From Thiosulfativibrio zosterae (GTDB lineage: Bacteria; Pseudomonadota; Gammaproteobacteria; Thiomicrospirales; Thiomicrospiraceae): a stretch of DNA of 64,000 bases. Below the pieces are notes generated by a model that was given only the letters and a program-made list of their open reading frames with translations, was not told the DNA's origin and ran no database searches. Made by a program: the position numbers and the translations under genes. This document shows, one piece after another, positions 43,770 to 52,839 of this stretch. Position 1 is the stretch's first letter. Each line of letters starts with the position of its first letter. The DNA is taken from assembly GCF_011398155.1 (NCBI RefSeq), contig NZ_AP021888.1:454001-518000 (forward strand). The letters run 5' to 3'.

Positions 43770-45197
43770 ATGATCAGTCCAAAAGGTGGTTACTCCAGCT
43801 TTAGTATCATCATGGTGTTGTTTTTTGTTGCGGTGAGTTCACTCCTGGGTTGGCGCGCGCACTCGATTGTGTCGCAATTTGAAGACTACCAAAAAGATTT
43901 GGCTTTAAAGCAGGCCAAAGCAACCGAGCATGGCGTCACTTCGTTGCTAGACTCTATCCGTAATCGTATGGTTGCTGTCGCACTCGATCAGTTTTTTATG
44001 GTGAATATTAGGCATTTTGAGACAGATAACGCGGTGCAAGACAAAATTACCGCAAGGCTCAAACACTACTTTCCTGATATGTATGTATTCAGTTTGGTCA
44101 GTGAACATGGTGATTTGGTGGGCGGTGACATTGATTTTTTAATGGGTGAAGTGTGTAAGTTAGAAACAAAAATACAAGCCGATGCCTTGCGTAATAAAGA
44201 TTCTAATACGCAATATTTGCCCCATATTCATGCCACACCTGGTGCTTTCCATTTCGATATGATGTTCCCGGTTTATGTAGACAAAAATCCCATTATTTTC
44301 TTCATGAGTTTTAAGGCAGAACTCCTGCACAAGGTGCTTTTAGAGCAGCGCGTATCTGCCAATGATGTCTATTTAATGACAACTACGGATAAGGAAGATT
44401 TAATCGAGGTCAGTTACGAGGGCGTTAGGGATCATTTAAGTCGCGACTATTTCCTAAGCGCCTCTGAGCGCGAAGACATTTTGGCCAGTGTGAATGTGCC
44501 TAACAGTCGCTGGAAAGTGGTGGTTATTTCCAATCCTGAGCTGTTCCAAAACTTTAAACATAAACAAATGATTGACTCAATCTTACTGTTTGTTGGGTTT
44601 GCCTGTTTGTGGGTTTTACTGTTTATGATGGGCATTCAAAACGAAAGCAAACGCTCCAAATTATTAGACCAGCTTGATTTTACCGCACATCATGACTTTT
44701 TAACCGGCACGGCTAATAGACGTTATTTGGTCAAAAACATTAAAACTGCGATAGAAGATTTACGACATTTACAAGAGTATTCCGGTTTGCTGTTTATGGA
44801 TTTAAACAACTTTAAACCCATTAATGACGATTTTGGGCACGAGGAAGGCGATAAAATTTTGAAAATGTTCGGCACTCGTTTAAAAGACTCTAGCCGTAAT
44901 AATGATTTGGTGGCGCGCTTAGGCGGAGATGAATTTGTGGTCTTGTTAAGACATTTGGGTAAAGATGAAAATCAAGCCTATATACACTTGACCGAAGCGG
45001 CGCATCGCTTTAATGAAAATTTGGCTAAGCCTTATATTATTGACGATTATGTGCATCATGTGACCGCCAGTATTGGATCGCTGTTGATCACGGATGTCAG
45101 TATATCAGTCGATGATGTGCTGAAAGAAGCGGACAATTTAATGTATCGTGCTAAAGAAAGTGCAAAATTGAAAGCGGTTGATAAAGAAGCTGTTTGA
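43770..45197 (+). CDS. Membrane diguanylate cyclase (periplasmic sensor-GGDEF)
   Basis: 475 residues. Membrane segments lie near 10-30 and 268-290 and enclose a periplasmic domain of about 235 residues that looks like a Cache-type sensor. The cytoplasmic GGDEF domain has RLGGDEF and an RNND inhibitory site exactly five residues before it. It makes c-di-GMP in response to an external signal. A single gene, followed by a CCAGGCCTGG terminator-like palindrome. Confidence 0.92.
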   Translation: MISPKGGYSSFSIIMVLFFVAVSSLLGWRAHSIVSQFEDYQKDLALKQAKATEHGVTSLLDSIRNRMVAVALDQFFMVNIRHFETDNAVQDKITARLKHYFPDMYVFSLVSEHGDLVGGDIDFLMGEVCKLETKIQADALRNKDSNTQYLPHIHATPGAFHFDMMFPVYVDKNPIIFFMSFKAELLHKVLLEQRVSANDVYLMTTTDKEDLIEVSYEGVRDHLSRDYFLSASEREDILASVNVPNSRWKVVVISNPELFQNFKHKQMIDSILLFVGFACLWVLLFMMGIQNESKRSKLLDQLDFTAHHDFLTGTANRRYLVKNIKTAIEDLRHLQEYSGLLFMDLNNFKPINDDFGHEEGDKILKMFGTRLKDSSRNNDLVARLGGDEFVVLLRHLGKDENQAYIHLTEAAHRFNENLAKPYIIDDYVHHVTASIGSLLITDVSISVDDVLKEADNLMYRAKESAKLKAVDKEAV

Positions 45198-45232
45198 ACG
45201 GTCTAAAAAATCTTAAAGCAACCTAAAAACAA

Positions 45233-45264
45233 CCTAAAAACAACCAGGCCTGGTTGTTTTTAGG
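45233..45264. repeat. CCAGGCCTGG palindrome between convergent genes (32-bp perfect)
   Basis: CCTAAAAACAACCAGG and its exact reverse complement. It lies 36 bp after the GGDEF stop and 24 bp from the rep stop on the other strand, an ideal bidirectional terminator place. An 11-bp direct repeat (AACCTAAAAAC) starts just before it. Confidence 0.88.
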
Positions 45265-45288
45265 CGGTATTTAGTCAGAATTAAGGGC

Positions 45289-47340
45289 TTATTTGGCCTT
45301 TTTTTGCATGAGCATCGCACGCAAATTATCCAAGTGCGCATTGCCAGTCACCTTTTGTTCTTCTTCCGACATGACTGCTCCGGGCTTGCCTTCCCAAACC
45401 AAACAGTCTTCTGGCAGTTCATCTAAAAAACGACTCGGGTCGCAAGGGGTGTCTTCACCATATTTGCGGCGTTTTTGCGCATAGGTCATGGTTAGGCTGC
45501 GTTGCGCACGGGTAATGCCCACATAAGCCAAGCGGCGTTCTTCTTCTAGACCGGGTGATTCTAAGTTTTGTTTGTGTGGTAAAAGTTCTTCTTCCATGCC
45601 AATCAAAAAGACATGTGGAAATTCTAAACCTTTGGAGGCGTGAAGGGTCATTAGGCTGACGCTGTTATGTTCAGCATCATCTTCATTGCGTTCCATGATG
45701 TCCATGAGTGTCATATGCGACACAATTTTGCCCAGCTTTAACTGCTCGCCATCTTCTTCTTCCGCTTTGGTCAAAATCCGCTCTATCCACAGCAATAAAT
45801 CGCGCACATTTTCGATGCGCTTTTCTGCTTGAGAAGGTGAGGTAGCCACTTCGTGTAGCCAGTTGTCGTATTCAATGCGTTCAATCATGGCTTTAATAAA
45901 ATGAATAACTTCTTCGCCTTCCAGGGTTTCTGCGTCTTTCACCCACTCTAAAACCATTTGACCAAACCACTGCACACGCTTAAGCGCTTTATCCGATAAG
46001 ACGGATTCTAGCCCCAGTTCTTGCGTGGCATCCATTAAACTGACGTCGCGTTTGGTGGCATAGGTGGCTAATTTTTCTAAAGTACTGGCACCCACTTCGC
46101 GGCGTGGCGTGTTGACGATACGCAAAAAAGCGGCATCGTCATCCGGATTGACAATCAGTTTTAGATAAGACATGACATCTTTAATTTCCGCCTTATCAAA
46201 AAACGATTGGCCGCCGGATAAGACATAGGGAATGTTTTGTTCCCGTAAAGTTCGCTCAAAAATACGCGATTGAAAGTTGCCACGATACAAAATGGCGTAG
46301 TCTTTGAACTGCGTTTTATTTTTGAATTTATGCACAATAATTTCTGAAACCACGCGTTCCGCTTCTTGGTTTTCATCGGCACAGGCAATGGCGCGCAGGG
46401 GATCTCCCATACCCATTTCTGACCACAGGCGTTTTTCGAAAACATGCGGGTTGTTAGAAATCAGTTGGTTGGCGGCTAATAAGATACGGTTACTGGAGCG
46501 ATAATTTTGTTCCAGTTTAATGACCACCAATGCTGGAAAATCAGTTTGTAACAAGGCTAAGTTTTCAGGCTGTGCGCCACGCCAGGCGTAAATGGACTGG
46601 TCGTCATCACCCACCACGGTAAAGCGTCCACGGATGCCGACCAGTTGTTTGACCAGTTCATATTGGGCGGCATTGGTGTCTTGGTATTCGTCCACCAGCA
46701 AATAACGCACTTTGTTTTGCCATTTATCGAGTATATCGGGGCGTTCATTAAATAGGCGTACCGGCAAACCAATCAAATCATCAAAATCCACCGCATTATA
46801 GGCGTGCAGTTGCTTGAGGTATAAACCATATAAAATAGCGCGCGATTCTTGCAACTTATCTTCGGCCATGCTTAAGGCTTTTTCTGGGCTGATGTGGGCA
46901 TTTTTCCAGCCTGAAATGACCCATTGAATACCATCGAGTTCTTCGTCCATATCCTCGTCGTTGGTATGTTTTTTCATTAACTCTTTGAGGATTTGTTTGG
47001 TGTCTATGGCATCCATAATTGAAAAATTGGCTTTGTAGCCCAGCGCCGCATATTCTTGGCGAATGATGTTGAGCCCCAAGTTATGAAATGTTGAAACATT
47101 CAATCCTTTGCTGGGGTCATTAACCAATAATTTGCTCACACGCTCTTTCATTTCTTTGGCGGCTTTATTGGTAAAGGTTAGGGCGTAAATGTGATGCGCT
47201 TTAATATCGTGCTTGCGAATTAAGTGGGCAATTTTTTCGGTAATCACGCGAGTTTTACCCGAGCCTGCACCGGCTAAAACCAGCGCAGGGGTTTCAACAT
47301 GGAGGACGGCTTGTAATTGGCGTTCGTTTAAAGTGTGCAT
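45289..47340 (-). CDS. rep: ATP-dependent DNA helicase Rep
   Basis: 683-residue SF1A 3'-5' helicase. The Q motif LNERQLQAV, Walker A AGAGSGKTRVI, Walker B DEYQDTN, GDDDQSIYAWRGA and LMTLHASKGLEFPHVFLIG are all intact. Rep clears proteins ahead of the replication fork. The length and the HLIRKHDIKAHHIYALTFTNKAA start fit Rep better than UvrD (about 720). Confidence 0.95.
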   Translation of the reverse strand: MHTLNERQLQAVLHVETPALVLAGAGSGKTRVITEKIAHLIRKHDIKAHHIYALTFTNKAAKEMKERVSKLLVNDPSKGLNVSTFHNLGLNIIRQEYAALGYKANFSIMDAIDTKQILKELMKKHTNDEDMDEELDGIQWVISGWKNAHISPEKALSMAEDKLQESRAILYGLYLKQLHAYNAVDFDDLIGLPVRLFNERPDILDKWQNKVRYLLVDEYQDTNAAQYELVKQLVGIRGRFTVVGDDDQSIYAWRGAQPENLALLQTDFPALVVIKLEQNYRSSNRILLAANQLISNNPHVFEKRLWSEMGMGDPLRAIACADENQEAERVVSEIIVHKFKNKTQFKDYAILYRGNFQSRIFERTLREQNIPYVLSGGQSFFDKAEIKDVMSYLKLIVNPDDDAAFLRIVNTPRREVGASTLEKLATYATKRDVSLMDATQELGLESVLSDKALKRVQWFGQMVLEWVKDAETLEGEEVIHFIKAMIERIEYDNWLHEVATSPSQAEKRIENVRDLLLWIERILTKAEEEDGEQLKLGKIVSHMTLMDIMERNEDDAEHNSVSLMTLHASKGLEFPHVFLIGMEEELLPHKQNLESPGLEEERRLAYVGITRAQRSLTMTYAQKRRKYGEDTPCDPSRFLDELPEDCLVWEGKPGAVMSEEEQKVTGNAHLDNLRAMLMQKKAK

Positions 47341-47375
47341 AACCTGAAAAAATACTTTTGAAATGGGCGCGTATT

Positions 47376-48599
47376 TTAACAGGTCTGTGGGGTTCTGGGC
47401 GAAGAAGGCTCGGTAATTTTATATTGTTGGCGTTCGGGATGGATGGCGATAAAAGCCTCCACCAATTCGGGGTCGAAATGACGATTTTTTTGTTCAATAA
47501 TATAATTCAGCGCGGCTTCATGAGACCAAGCTGGTTTGTAGGGGCGTTCTGAGGTGAGCGCATCAAACACATCACAGATGGCCGCAATCCGAGCCTCAAG
47601 AGGGATTTGTTCTGCTGTTAGACCTTCGGGATAACCCGTGCCATCCCATTTTTCATGGTGGCTGTGGCAAATGCGTTTGGCCAATTCTAGCGTTGCGCTT
47701 TCTTGTGCGTCGCCAAGAATGTGGTGTCCTATGCAAGGATGTGTTTTCATCACCTCAAATTCTGCTGGGGTGAGTTTGCCGGGTTTTAGCAAAATATGAT
47801 CGGGTATGCCGATTTTTCCGAGGTCGTGTAAGCTACTGGCATCTCTCATGCGCAACGCTTCTTCTTCATTAAAGCCGATTTTTTTGCTCAGTAAATAAGC
47901 GTTTTGGCTCATGCGCGAAATGTGATCGCCCGTTTCTTCATCCCGATATTCACTGGCTCGCCCTAACACATGAATCACCTGTTGTTTGGCATTTTCAATT
48001 TGGTGATAGCGGGTCACATTGCCAATAAAGTGTTGGCTAAAACGATAGGCAGATGAAAAGATAAACCCAAAGGCTAAAGTCGCTATAACGATTGCAATAG
48101 GGGTTGCTTGCGTGGGTTGTAAAATAAACCCCAGATAAATCGATGCTACGATCGGGGTGTTCATGGCGGCATAAGCCATAAAAGATGGCGCTGCAGATAA
48201 AATACCTGACCCACAGTAGCCAATGGCCACCGCGAGTACCAAATTGGTATAAGCGTCCTGTCCCAGTAGCGTGATGGTTAAAAATGCTATTCCCCAAAGG
48301 CTGCCCATTAACCAAAATGTAATGCGAGTTTGCTTGTATAATCTTTTGTGATCGATGGGTTCATGGCCAATTTTAGGGAGTATGGTAAACATCATGCGTA
48401 TTCGATGCCCGCTGACCAAGATATGCCCAATGACCCAGAGAACGATGAGTTCTGTAGCAACCCCAAGTTGGGATAAGAGATAAACAAAGATTGCAACCAG
48501 TAACAAATTGGCCGCCTGAGACGGGCGCCCCTCTTTAAGGGTGTATTCAAACTGCCGTTGCGTAATAAGATTTTTTAAGATGGTTGTCATAGTGTCCAA
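47376..48599 (-). CDS. Membrane HD-GYP c-di-GMP phosphodiesterase
   Basis: 407 residues. The first half (about 28-175) has five or six hydrophobic segments. The second half is an HD-GYP domain with SLHDLGKIGIPDHILLKPGKL, the H-H pair in KTHPCIGHHIL and HHEKWDGTGYPEGL, so all metal ligands and the GYP motif are present. It should hydrolyse c-di-GMP to GMP. It ends 35 bp upstream of rep on the same strand. Confidence 0.92.
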   Translation of the reverse strand: MDTMTTILKNLITQRQFEYTLKEGRPSQAANLLLVAIFVYLLSQLGVATELIVLWVIGHILVSGHRIRMMFTILPKIGHEPIDHKRLYKQTRITFWLMGSLWGIAFLTITLLGQDAYTNLVLAVAIGYCGSGILSAAPSFMAYAAMNTPIVASIYLGFILQPTQATPIAIVIATLAFGFIFSSAYRFSQHFIGNVTRYHQIENAKQQVIHVLGRASEYRDEETGDHISRMSQNAYLLSKKIGFNEEEALRMRDASSLHDLGKIGIPDHILLKPGKLTPAEFEVMKTHPCIGHHILGDAQESATLELAKRICHSHHEKWDGTGYPEGLTAEQIPLEARIAAICDVFDALTSERPYKPAWSHEAALNYIIEQKNRHFDPELVEAFIAIHPERQQYKITEPSSPRTPQTC

Positions 48600-48701
48600 T
48601 CCTAAAATTTTAAAAATTTATGATAGGTTATTTTTTAGTAAAAATAAAGGGTTAAGTGCTATACCCCTTAAAAATTTAAGTTAATTATTAAAGAGAAGAT
48701 C

Positions 48702-49286
48702 ATGAGTACGATTGCTGAACTCAAACAGGATTTAAGTTTTAATGCCGAATTGAAAGGCCATGCGCTGCAATTTCGTTCAACTTGGGGAATTTTTTCACCG
48801 CGTGATATCGACTCAGGAACAGATTTACTGTTGCGTTATATTGATATTAAGGAAGACGAAATTGCGTTAGATATTGGCTGTGGTTATGGGCCTATTGGAT
48901 TGACCATTGCGGCTTGCGCACCCAAAGGGCAGGTTCACATGGTGGATAAAGATTTTGTGGCGGTTGATTTTGCCAATAAAAATGCGCAACTCAATAAACT
49001 CCCCAATGCCAAAGCCTATTTGTCGAATGGCATGAGTGCGGTGCCACCAGATTTAATGTTTACCACCATCGTGTCGAATATTCCTGCCAAAGTAGGTAAG
49101 GAAATGTTGGCGATTATTTTGCACGATGTGCATGCCCAGTTAGCGCCCGGCGGTCAATTTGTGGTGGTTACCATTAATGGTCTGCGTGATTATATGAAGC
49201 GTAACTTTAATGAAGTGTTTGGCAACTACGACAAAGTGAAGCAGGGCAAAGACTACACCATTTCGCGTTGTGTCAAAAAAGGGTAA
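48702..49286 (+). CDS. Class I SAM methyltransferase, small RsmC-like (MTS) type
   Basis: 194 residues, only the catalytic domain of the RsmC/RlmG group. It has GIFSPRDIDSGTDLLLRYI, DIGCGYGPIGLTIA (SAM loop) and SNIPAK where the canonical enzymes have SNPPFH. The change of the catalytic NPPF to NIPA makes base methylation on N2 of guanine uncertain; the target may differ. Confidence 0.85.
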   Translation: MSTIAELKQDLSFNAELKGHALQFRSTWGIFSPRDIDSGTDLLLRYIDIKEDEIALDIGCGYGPIGLTIAACAPKGQVHMVDKDFVAVDFANKNAQLNKLPNAKAYLSNGMSAVPPDLMFTTIVSNIPAKVGKEMLAIILHDVHAQLAPGGQFVVVTINGLRDYMKRNFNEVFGNYDKVKQGKDYTISRCVKKG

Positions 49287-49296
49287 CCTTGAAAGG

Positions 49297-49326
49297 TTGC
49301 GAAAAGATTGCTTTCAACAGTACAAT
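49297..49326 (+). promoter_or_regulatory. Possible sigma-70 promoter of the Tim44-like gene
   Basis: TTGCGA and TACAAT with an 18-bp spacer, about 44 bp before the GTG start. Confidence 0.45.
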
Positions 49327-49369
49327 CGAATAGTATTAAATTCAAAATAAGTCTAATAAGGTTAAAAAA

Positions 49370-50323
49370 GTGAAAAATAAGTTAATTGTGCTTTTTGTTC
49401 TAATTTTTGGTGTATTTGGCATGAGTCAAATGGCTCAAGCCGCGAAGTTTGGCGGGGGTAAAAGCTTTGGTTATAGCAAGCAAGTCGCGCCTAAAAACTT
49501 TAACCAACCGGCCAGCAAGCCTGCGGCTCAACCGCAAGCCCCTAAAAACAATCCTGCAACTGCGCCAGCAGCGGGTCAAGCGGCTAAGTCCGGTGCCTCT
49601 AAATGGTTAGGCCCTTTGGCAGGTTTAGCAGCCGGTGGTTTGTTAGCAGCCATGCTGTTTGGTGATGGCTTTGAAGGCTTTCAGTTTATGGATTTTTTAC
49701 TGATTGCGTTGTTAGCCTTTATCGCATTTAAATTATTCAAATCTTTTATGGGTCGTCAAGCGCAGCAAAGACAGTATGCGGGTCATGCCCCTAGAGAAGC
49801 TTATGAGCCAGAACAGCAACAGTCTTCCTATCAACCGCAAATGAGAGAAACCCAAGAGCACGAAGCCTACAATCCGCATGGGGGTTCTATCATAGGTTCA
49901 GGGTTGTCGGATGCGGCGGTGCCTGTGCAAGATGTCCCCGCTTGGTTTGATGCAGCAGGTTTCTTAGAAGGTGCTAAAACTCATTATTTGAATATTCAAA
50001 AAGCCTGGGATGCAAAAGATTTGGCAGAAATTCAGTCTTACTGTTCAGCGGAACTCTATGAGGCGTTACAAGGTGAAATTGCCAATTTAAGTTCAGATAA
50101 CTATACTGAAGTTGAATCCTTAGATGCCGAGATTGCCGATATGGCGATTGATGGACAATATTTTGTGGTCAGCGTGCGTTACAGTGGATTTATAAAAGAA
50201 GGTCGCTTTGAAGATGCACATGCCTTCACTGAAATTTGGCACATTCGCCGCAATGCTGCGGATGAAGGTAACTGGGAAATTGCCGGTATACAGCCAGAAG
50301 TGAGAGATGGCGCAGGCATCTAA
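49370..50323 (+). CDS. Tim44-like domain membrane protein
   Basis: 317 residues with a GTG start; AAGG lies about 8 nt upstream. A signal peptide (cleavage near AQA-AKF), a Gly/Ser/Pro/Gln-rich stretch, one or two membrane segments (about 83-122), then a C-terminal Tim44-like domain (about 190-310, beginning AAGFLEGAKTHYLNIQKAWDA). Bacterial Tim44-like proteins are inner-membrane proteins of unknown function. A lipoprotein gene follows 36 bp later. Confidence 0.88.
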   Translation: MKNKLIVLFVLIFGVFGMSQMAQAAKFGGGKSFGYSKQVAPKNFNQPASKPAAQPQAPKNNPATAPAAGQAAKSGASKWLGPLAGLAAGGLLAAMLFGDGFEGFQFMDFLLIALLAFIAFKLFKSFMGRQAQQRQYAGHAPREAYEPEQQQSSYQPQMRETQEHEAYNPHGGSIIGSGLSDAAVPVQDVPAWFDAAGFLEGAKTHYLNIQKAWDAKDLAEIQSYCSAELYEALQGEIANLSSDNYTEVESLDAEIADMAIDGQYFVVSVRYSGFIKEGRFEDAHAFTEIWHIRRNAADEGNWEIAGIQPEVRDGAGI

Positions 50324-50359
50324 GTAAATTGTTTTGACGAGGCTCTTGAGGAGGAGACG

Positions 50360-50800
50360 ATGAAGAAACTGTTATGGATGGGGGCGATTTTGTCCCTAAT
50401 GATGATGGGAGGCTGTTCTAAAGATCCTGTCAAAATAATCTCTGCGCAAGTGGTTGATGACATGGATAAGGGCTCTGGAAACTTTGATAGAGTGCTGAAA
50501 ATCTGTTTTGATAAGCCAATTTCATCTGACTATTACCACAAGATTATCTTAGTGACTAACGAAGCCTTTAAGTTAGATGGTGGAAACTATTTAAAACCCA
50601 TGGCTTCTGATCCAGACAATAAATGCCAGTATCGTAATCTTTACACTTATATTCATAAAGACTCACCGTTAAATGCGCGTCAAATGATTAAGGATTATGT
50701 GCGTCCGGGTAATATTTCGCAGTTACTCATTCAAATTTATAACGACAAGCCCGAAGGTAAAGAAATCCCAGTGGATGAAAAGTTGTTCAAAAATATCTAA
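50360..50800 (+). CDS. Lipoprotein of unknown function
   Basis: 146 residues. The signal peptide MKKLLWMGAILSLMMMGGC ends in the lipobox MGGC (Cys19). AGGAGGAG precedes the ATG. The mature part has two further Cys (CFDKP and CQYRN) that could form a disulfide. I recognise no domain. It is probably co-transcribed with the Tim44-like gene and ended by the terminator at 50833. Confidence 0.8.
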   Translation: MKKLLWMGAILSLMMMGGCSKDPVKIISAQVVDDMDKGSGNFDRVLKICFDKPISSDYYHKIILVTNEAFKLDGGNYLKPMASDPDNKCQYRNLYTYIHKDSPLNARQMIKDYVRPGNISQLLIQIYNDKPEGKEIPVDEKLFKNI

Positions 50801-50828
50801 ATAAACGCCTCAACTGGCTAAAAAATAA

Positions 50829-50838
50829 CCAGGCCTGG
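50829..50838. repeat. CCAGGCCTGG palindrome before truD
   Basis: This copy is asymmetric outside the core: AACC on the left and GGTC on the right. An extra half-site AACCAGGC follows and turns it into a conventional terminator. Confidence 0.8.
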
Positions 50839-50860
50839 TCAAATTAACCAGGCTTTTTTT
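50833..50860 (+). terminator. Terminator built from the palindrome and an extra half-site
   Basis: GCCTGGT (50833-50839) pairs with ACCAGGC (50847-50853) and is followed by T7. It ends the Tim44-like/lipoprotein transcript 24 bp before truD. Confidence 0.85.
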
Positions 50861-50883
50861 GTTTCTAAATCTCGAGAAAACTC

Positions 50884-51876
50884 ATGTCTTATGCTTTTAA
50901 TCAACTGGCTTATGCCTATGGAAAACCTGAGTGCCAAGGGCAACTGAAAGCCAAGCCTGAAGACTTTCAAGTTGAAGAAATCTTAGGCTTTGAACTGAGT
51001 GGCGAAGGGGAGCATTTGTGGCTTTGGGTTGAAAAGCGCGGTGAAAATACCGATTGGGTGGCGCAACAACTGGCTAAATGGGCAGGAGTCAATGAACGCT
51101 ATGTGGGGTATGCCGGCAAAAAAGACCGCCAAGCCGTCACTCGACAATGGTTTAGTGTGCATTTGCCGGGTAAGCCGAATCCTGATCTGGATTTATTAAA
51201 TCTAGACAATGTAGAGGTGTTAAAAGTTCAGCGCCATCAAAAAAAATGCCAAACAGGCTGTTTGGCGGGTAATCGATTTGTTCTGGTATTACGAGATTTA
51301 CAAGGTAATCTAACCCAGTTACAAACCCGCTTACAATCCATTCAACAACAGGGTGTGCCTAACTATTTTGGCGAGCAGCGCTTTGGCAAAGACATGGGTA
51401 ATCTTAAGCAAGCAGAAGCTTTATTTGCACAATTGCCCGCTGAGAGAGCGGCCAAAAAGCGCCATAAACTATCTGCGGCGCAACAAAACCAGCGCGGCCT
51501 GTATATCTCTGCGGCACGCTCATGGATTTTTAATCAAGTATTAAATCAACGCATTTTGGCAAAGTGCTGGGCAGATGAAATCGAGGGGGATTTACTGAAC
51601 CTTGAAAGTTTGCCAACCGGTCCATTGGTCGGTAGAGGTCGATTAGGGGTTGCAGGTAAAGCACTGGCTTTGGAAACCGAGGTGATGGCTGAGTTTACCG
51701 AGTGGTTAAATGCATTGGAGCATTTAGGCTTGCAACAAGAGCGTCGGGCGTTGGTCTTAAAACCGCAAGCAATGACTTGGGCGTTGCAAGACCAGCATTT
51801 GCAATTAGCATTTAGCTTACCGGCAGGCAGTTACGCCACTATGTTGGTGCGGGAGCTGGTGGTCGCCAGCGAGTAA
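50884..51876 (+). CDS. truD: tRNA pseudouridine(13) synthase
   Basis: 330-residue enzyme that converts U13 of tRNA-Glu to pseudouridine. The catalytic aspartate is D81 in GYAGKKDRQAVTRQWFS. Other family stretches are the KPEDFQVEEI start, GVPNYFGEQRFG and the C-terminal LPAGSYATMLVREL. The length is slightly below E. coli TruD (349). Confidence 0.95.
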   Translation: MSYAFNQLAYAYGKPECQGQLKAKPEDFQVEEILGFELSGEGEHLWLWVEKRGENTDWVAQQLAKWAGVNERYVGYAGKKDRQAVTRQWFSVHLPGKPNPDLDLLNLDNVEVLKVQRHQKKCQTGCLAGNRFVLVLRDLQGNLTQLQTRLQSIQQQGVPNYFGEQRFGKDMGNLKQAEALFAQLPAERAAKKRHKLSAAQQNQRGLYISAARSWIFNQVLNQRILAKCWADEIEGDLLNLESLPTGPLVGRGRLGVAGKALALETEVMAEFTEWLNALEHLGLQQERRALVLKPQAMTWALQDQHLQLAFSLPAGSYATMLVRELVVASE

Positions 51877-51897
51877 AAATTTCTTGTGAGATTAAAA

Positions 51898-52347
51898 GCA
51901 GGCTAAAGCCTGCGCCCCAAAATAGACGATTATCAAAGGGGCGAAGGCTTTAGCCTTCTTGGAATTTTTGCCCTTTGTTCTTTTCACTTCTTCTTAAAGG
52001 GCAAACGGCTCTGTCAGACTTCCTAAAGCCCCCTTTGAATCATTTCGTGATGCACCTTAACGAAAGGACTGGAGAAAAAGTGGCGCTGTTTGAGCGCAGC
52101 GAGTTCGCCACTTTCCAGTCCTGAGTTTTAGGGGCATAGAAATGATGAGAGGGTCGACTTTTTGGTTACTTTTTGGGCGAGCCAAAAAGTAACAAGGGCG
52201 CTAAGAACAAATCTCAATCAGGAAACACAAAGCCAAAAAGCGACCTTAATAAAAGAATCGCAAAAGGTTTTTTGATTTGAGTTGAAAGCAGGCTAAAGCC
52301 TGCGCCCAAAGGAGACGATTATCTAAGTGGCGAAGGCTTTAGCCTGC
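51898..52347. repeat. Composite palindromic repeat element, right copy (inverted)
   Basis: This fills most of the 520-bp gap between truD and hisI; no gene is visible. The ends carry GCAGGCTAAAGCCTGCG-type inverted pairs (51898-51918 with 51938-51957; 52288-52307 with 52327-52347), and the core is the reverse complement of the left element's core. The inverted pairs are imperfect here (AAGG for CAGG in the right arms). Confidence 0.85.
52042..52250. repeat. Core of the composite element (right)
   Basis: The core runs in opposite orientation to 4526-4740 with about 90 % identity by eye. The differences in the hairpins are mostly in loops or at single positions. Confidence 0.8.
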
Positions 52348-52396
52348 AATCCTGCGCTGCATTAAGATTAAATTCTTTAGAGCAAGAAAGCGTCAG

Positions 52397-52831
52397 TTAC
52401 TTTTTGTAAAGGTCTTCTGGGTTGATGAGTGGGTCGCTGGTGATTTCGGCGGTGTGGTCATGTACTTCTGTGTAAAAGCAGCTGCGGCGCCCAGAATGGC
52501 AAGCGGGGCCGGTTTGGTCAACTTGCAATAAAATGGTGTCGCCATCGCAATCAAATGCTAAGCTTTTCAGCACTTGAATCTGCCCAGACTCTTCGCCTTT
52601 GCGCCAGTAAGCTTGGCGTGAACGCGACCAATAACAGACTCGCCCGGTTTCTAGGGTTTCGCTCAAAGACAACTCATTCATCCAAGCCATCATCAGCACT
52701 TCTTTGGTGTCGTACTGTTGCGCGATGGCAGGAATCAAACCCTCTTTGTCGTATTTGATTTGGGATTTGAGCTCATCCCAGTCAAAGGTGTCGCCCTTGT
52801 GGGCTTTTTCTAAGCTTTTAAAACTGGTCAT
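52397..52831 (-). CDS. hisI: Phosphoribosyl-AMP cyclohydrolase
   Basis: 144-residue enzyme for the third step of histidine synthesis. Zinc and Mg ligands lie in FDCDGDTILL and ACHSGRRSCFY; VCYWSRSRQAYWRKGEESG is the family signature. The HisE pyrophosphohydrolase domain found fused in E. coli is absent. No other his gene is near. It starts 8 bp after the exonuclease stop. Confidence 0.95.
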   Translation of the reverse strand: MTSFKSLEKAHKGDTFDWDELKSQIKYDKEGLIPAIAQQYDTKEVLMMAWMNELSLSETLETGRVCYWSRSRQAYWRKGEESGQIQVLKSLAFDCDGDTILLQVDQTGPACHSGRRSCFYTEVHDHTAEITSDPLINPEDLYKK

Positions 52832-52839
52832 GGCCGAGC

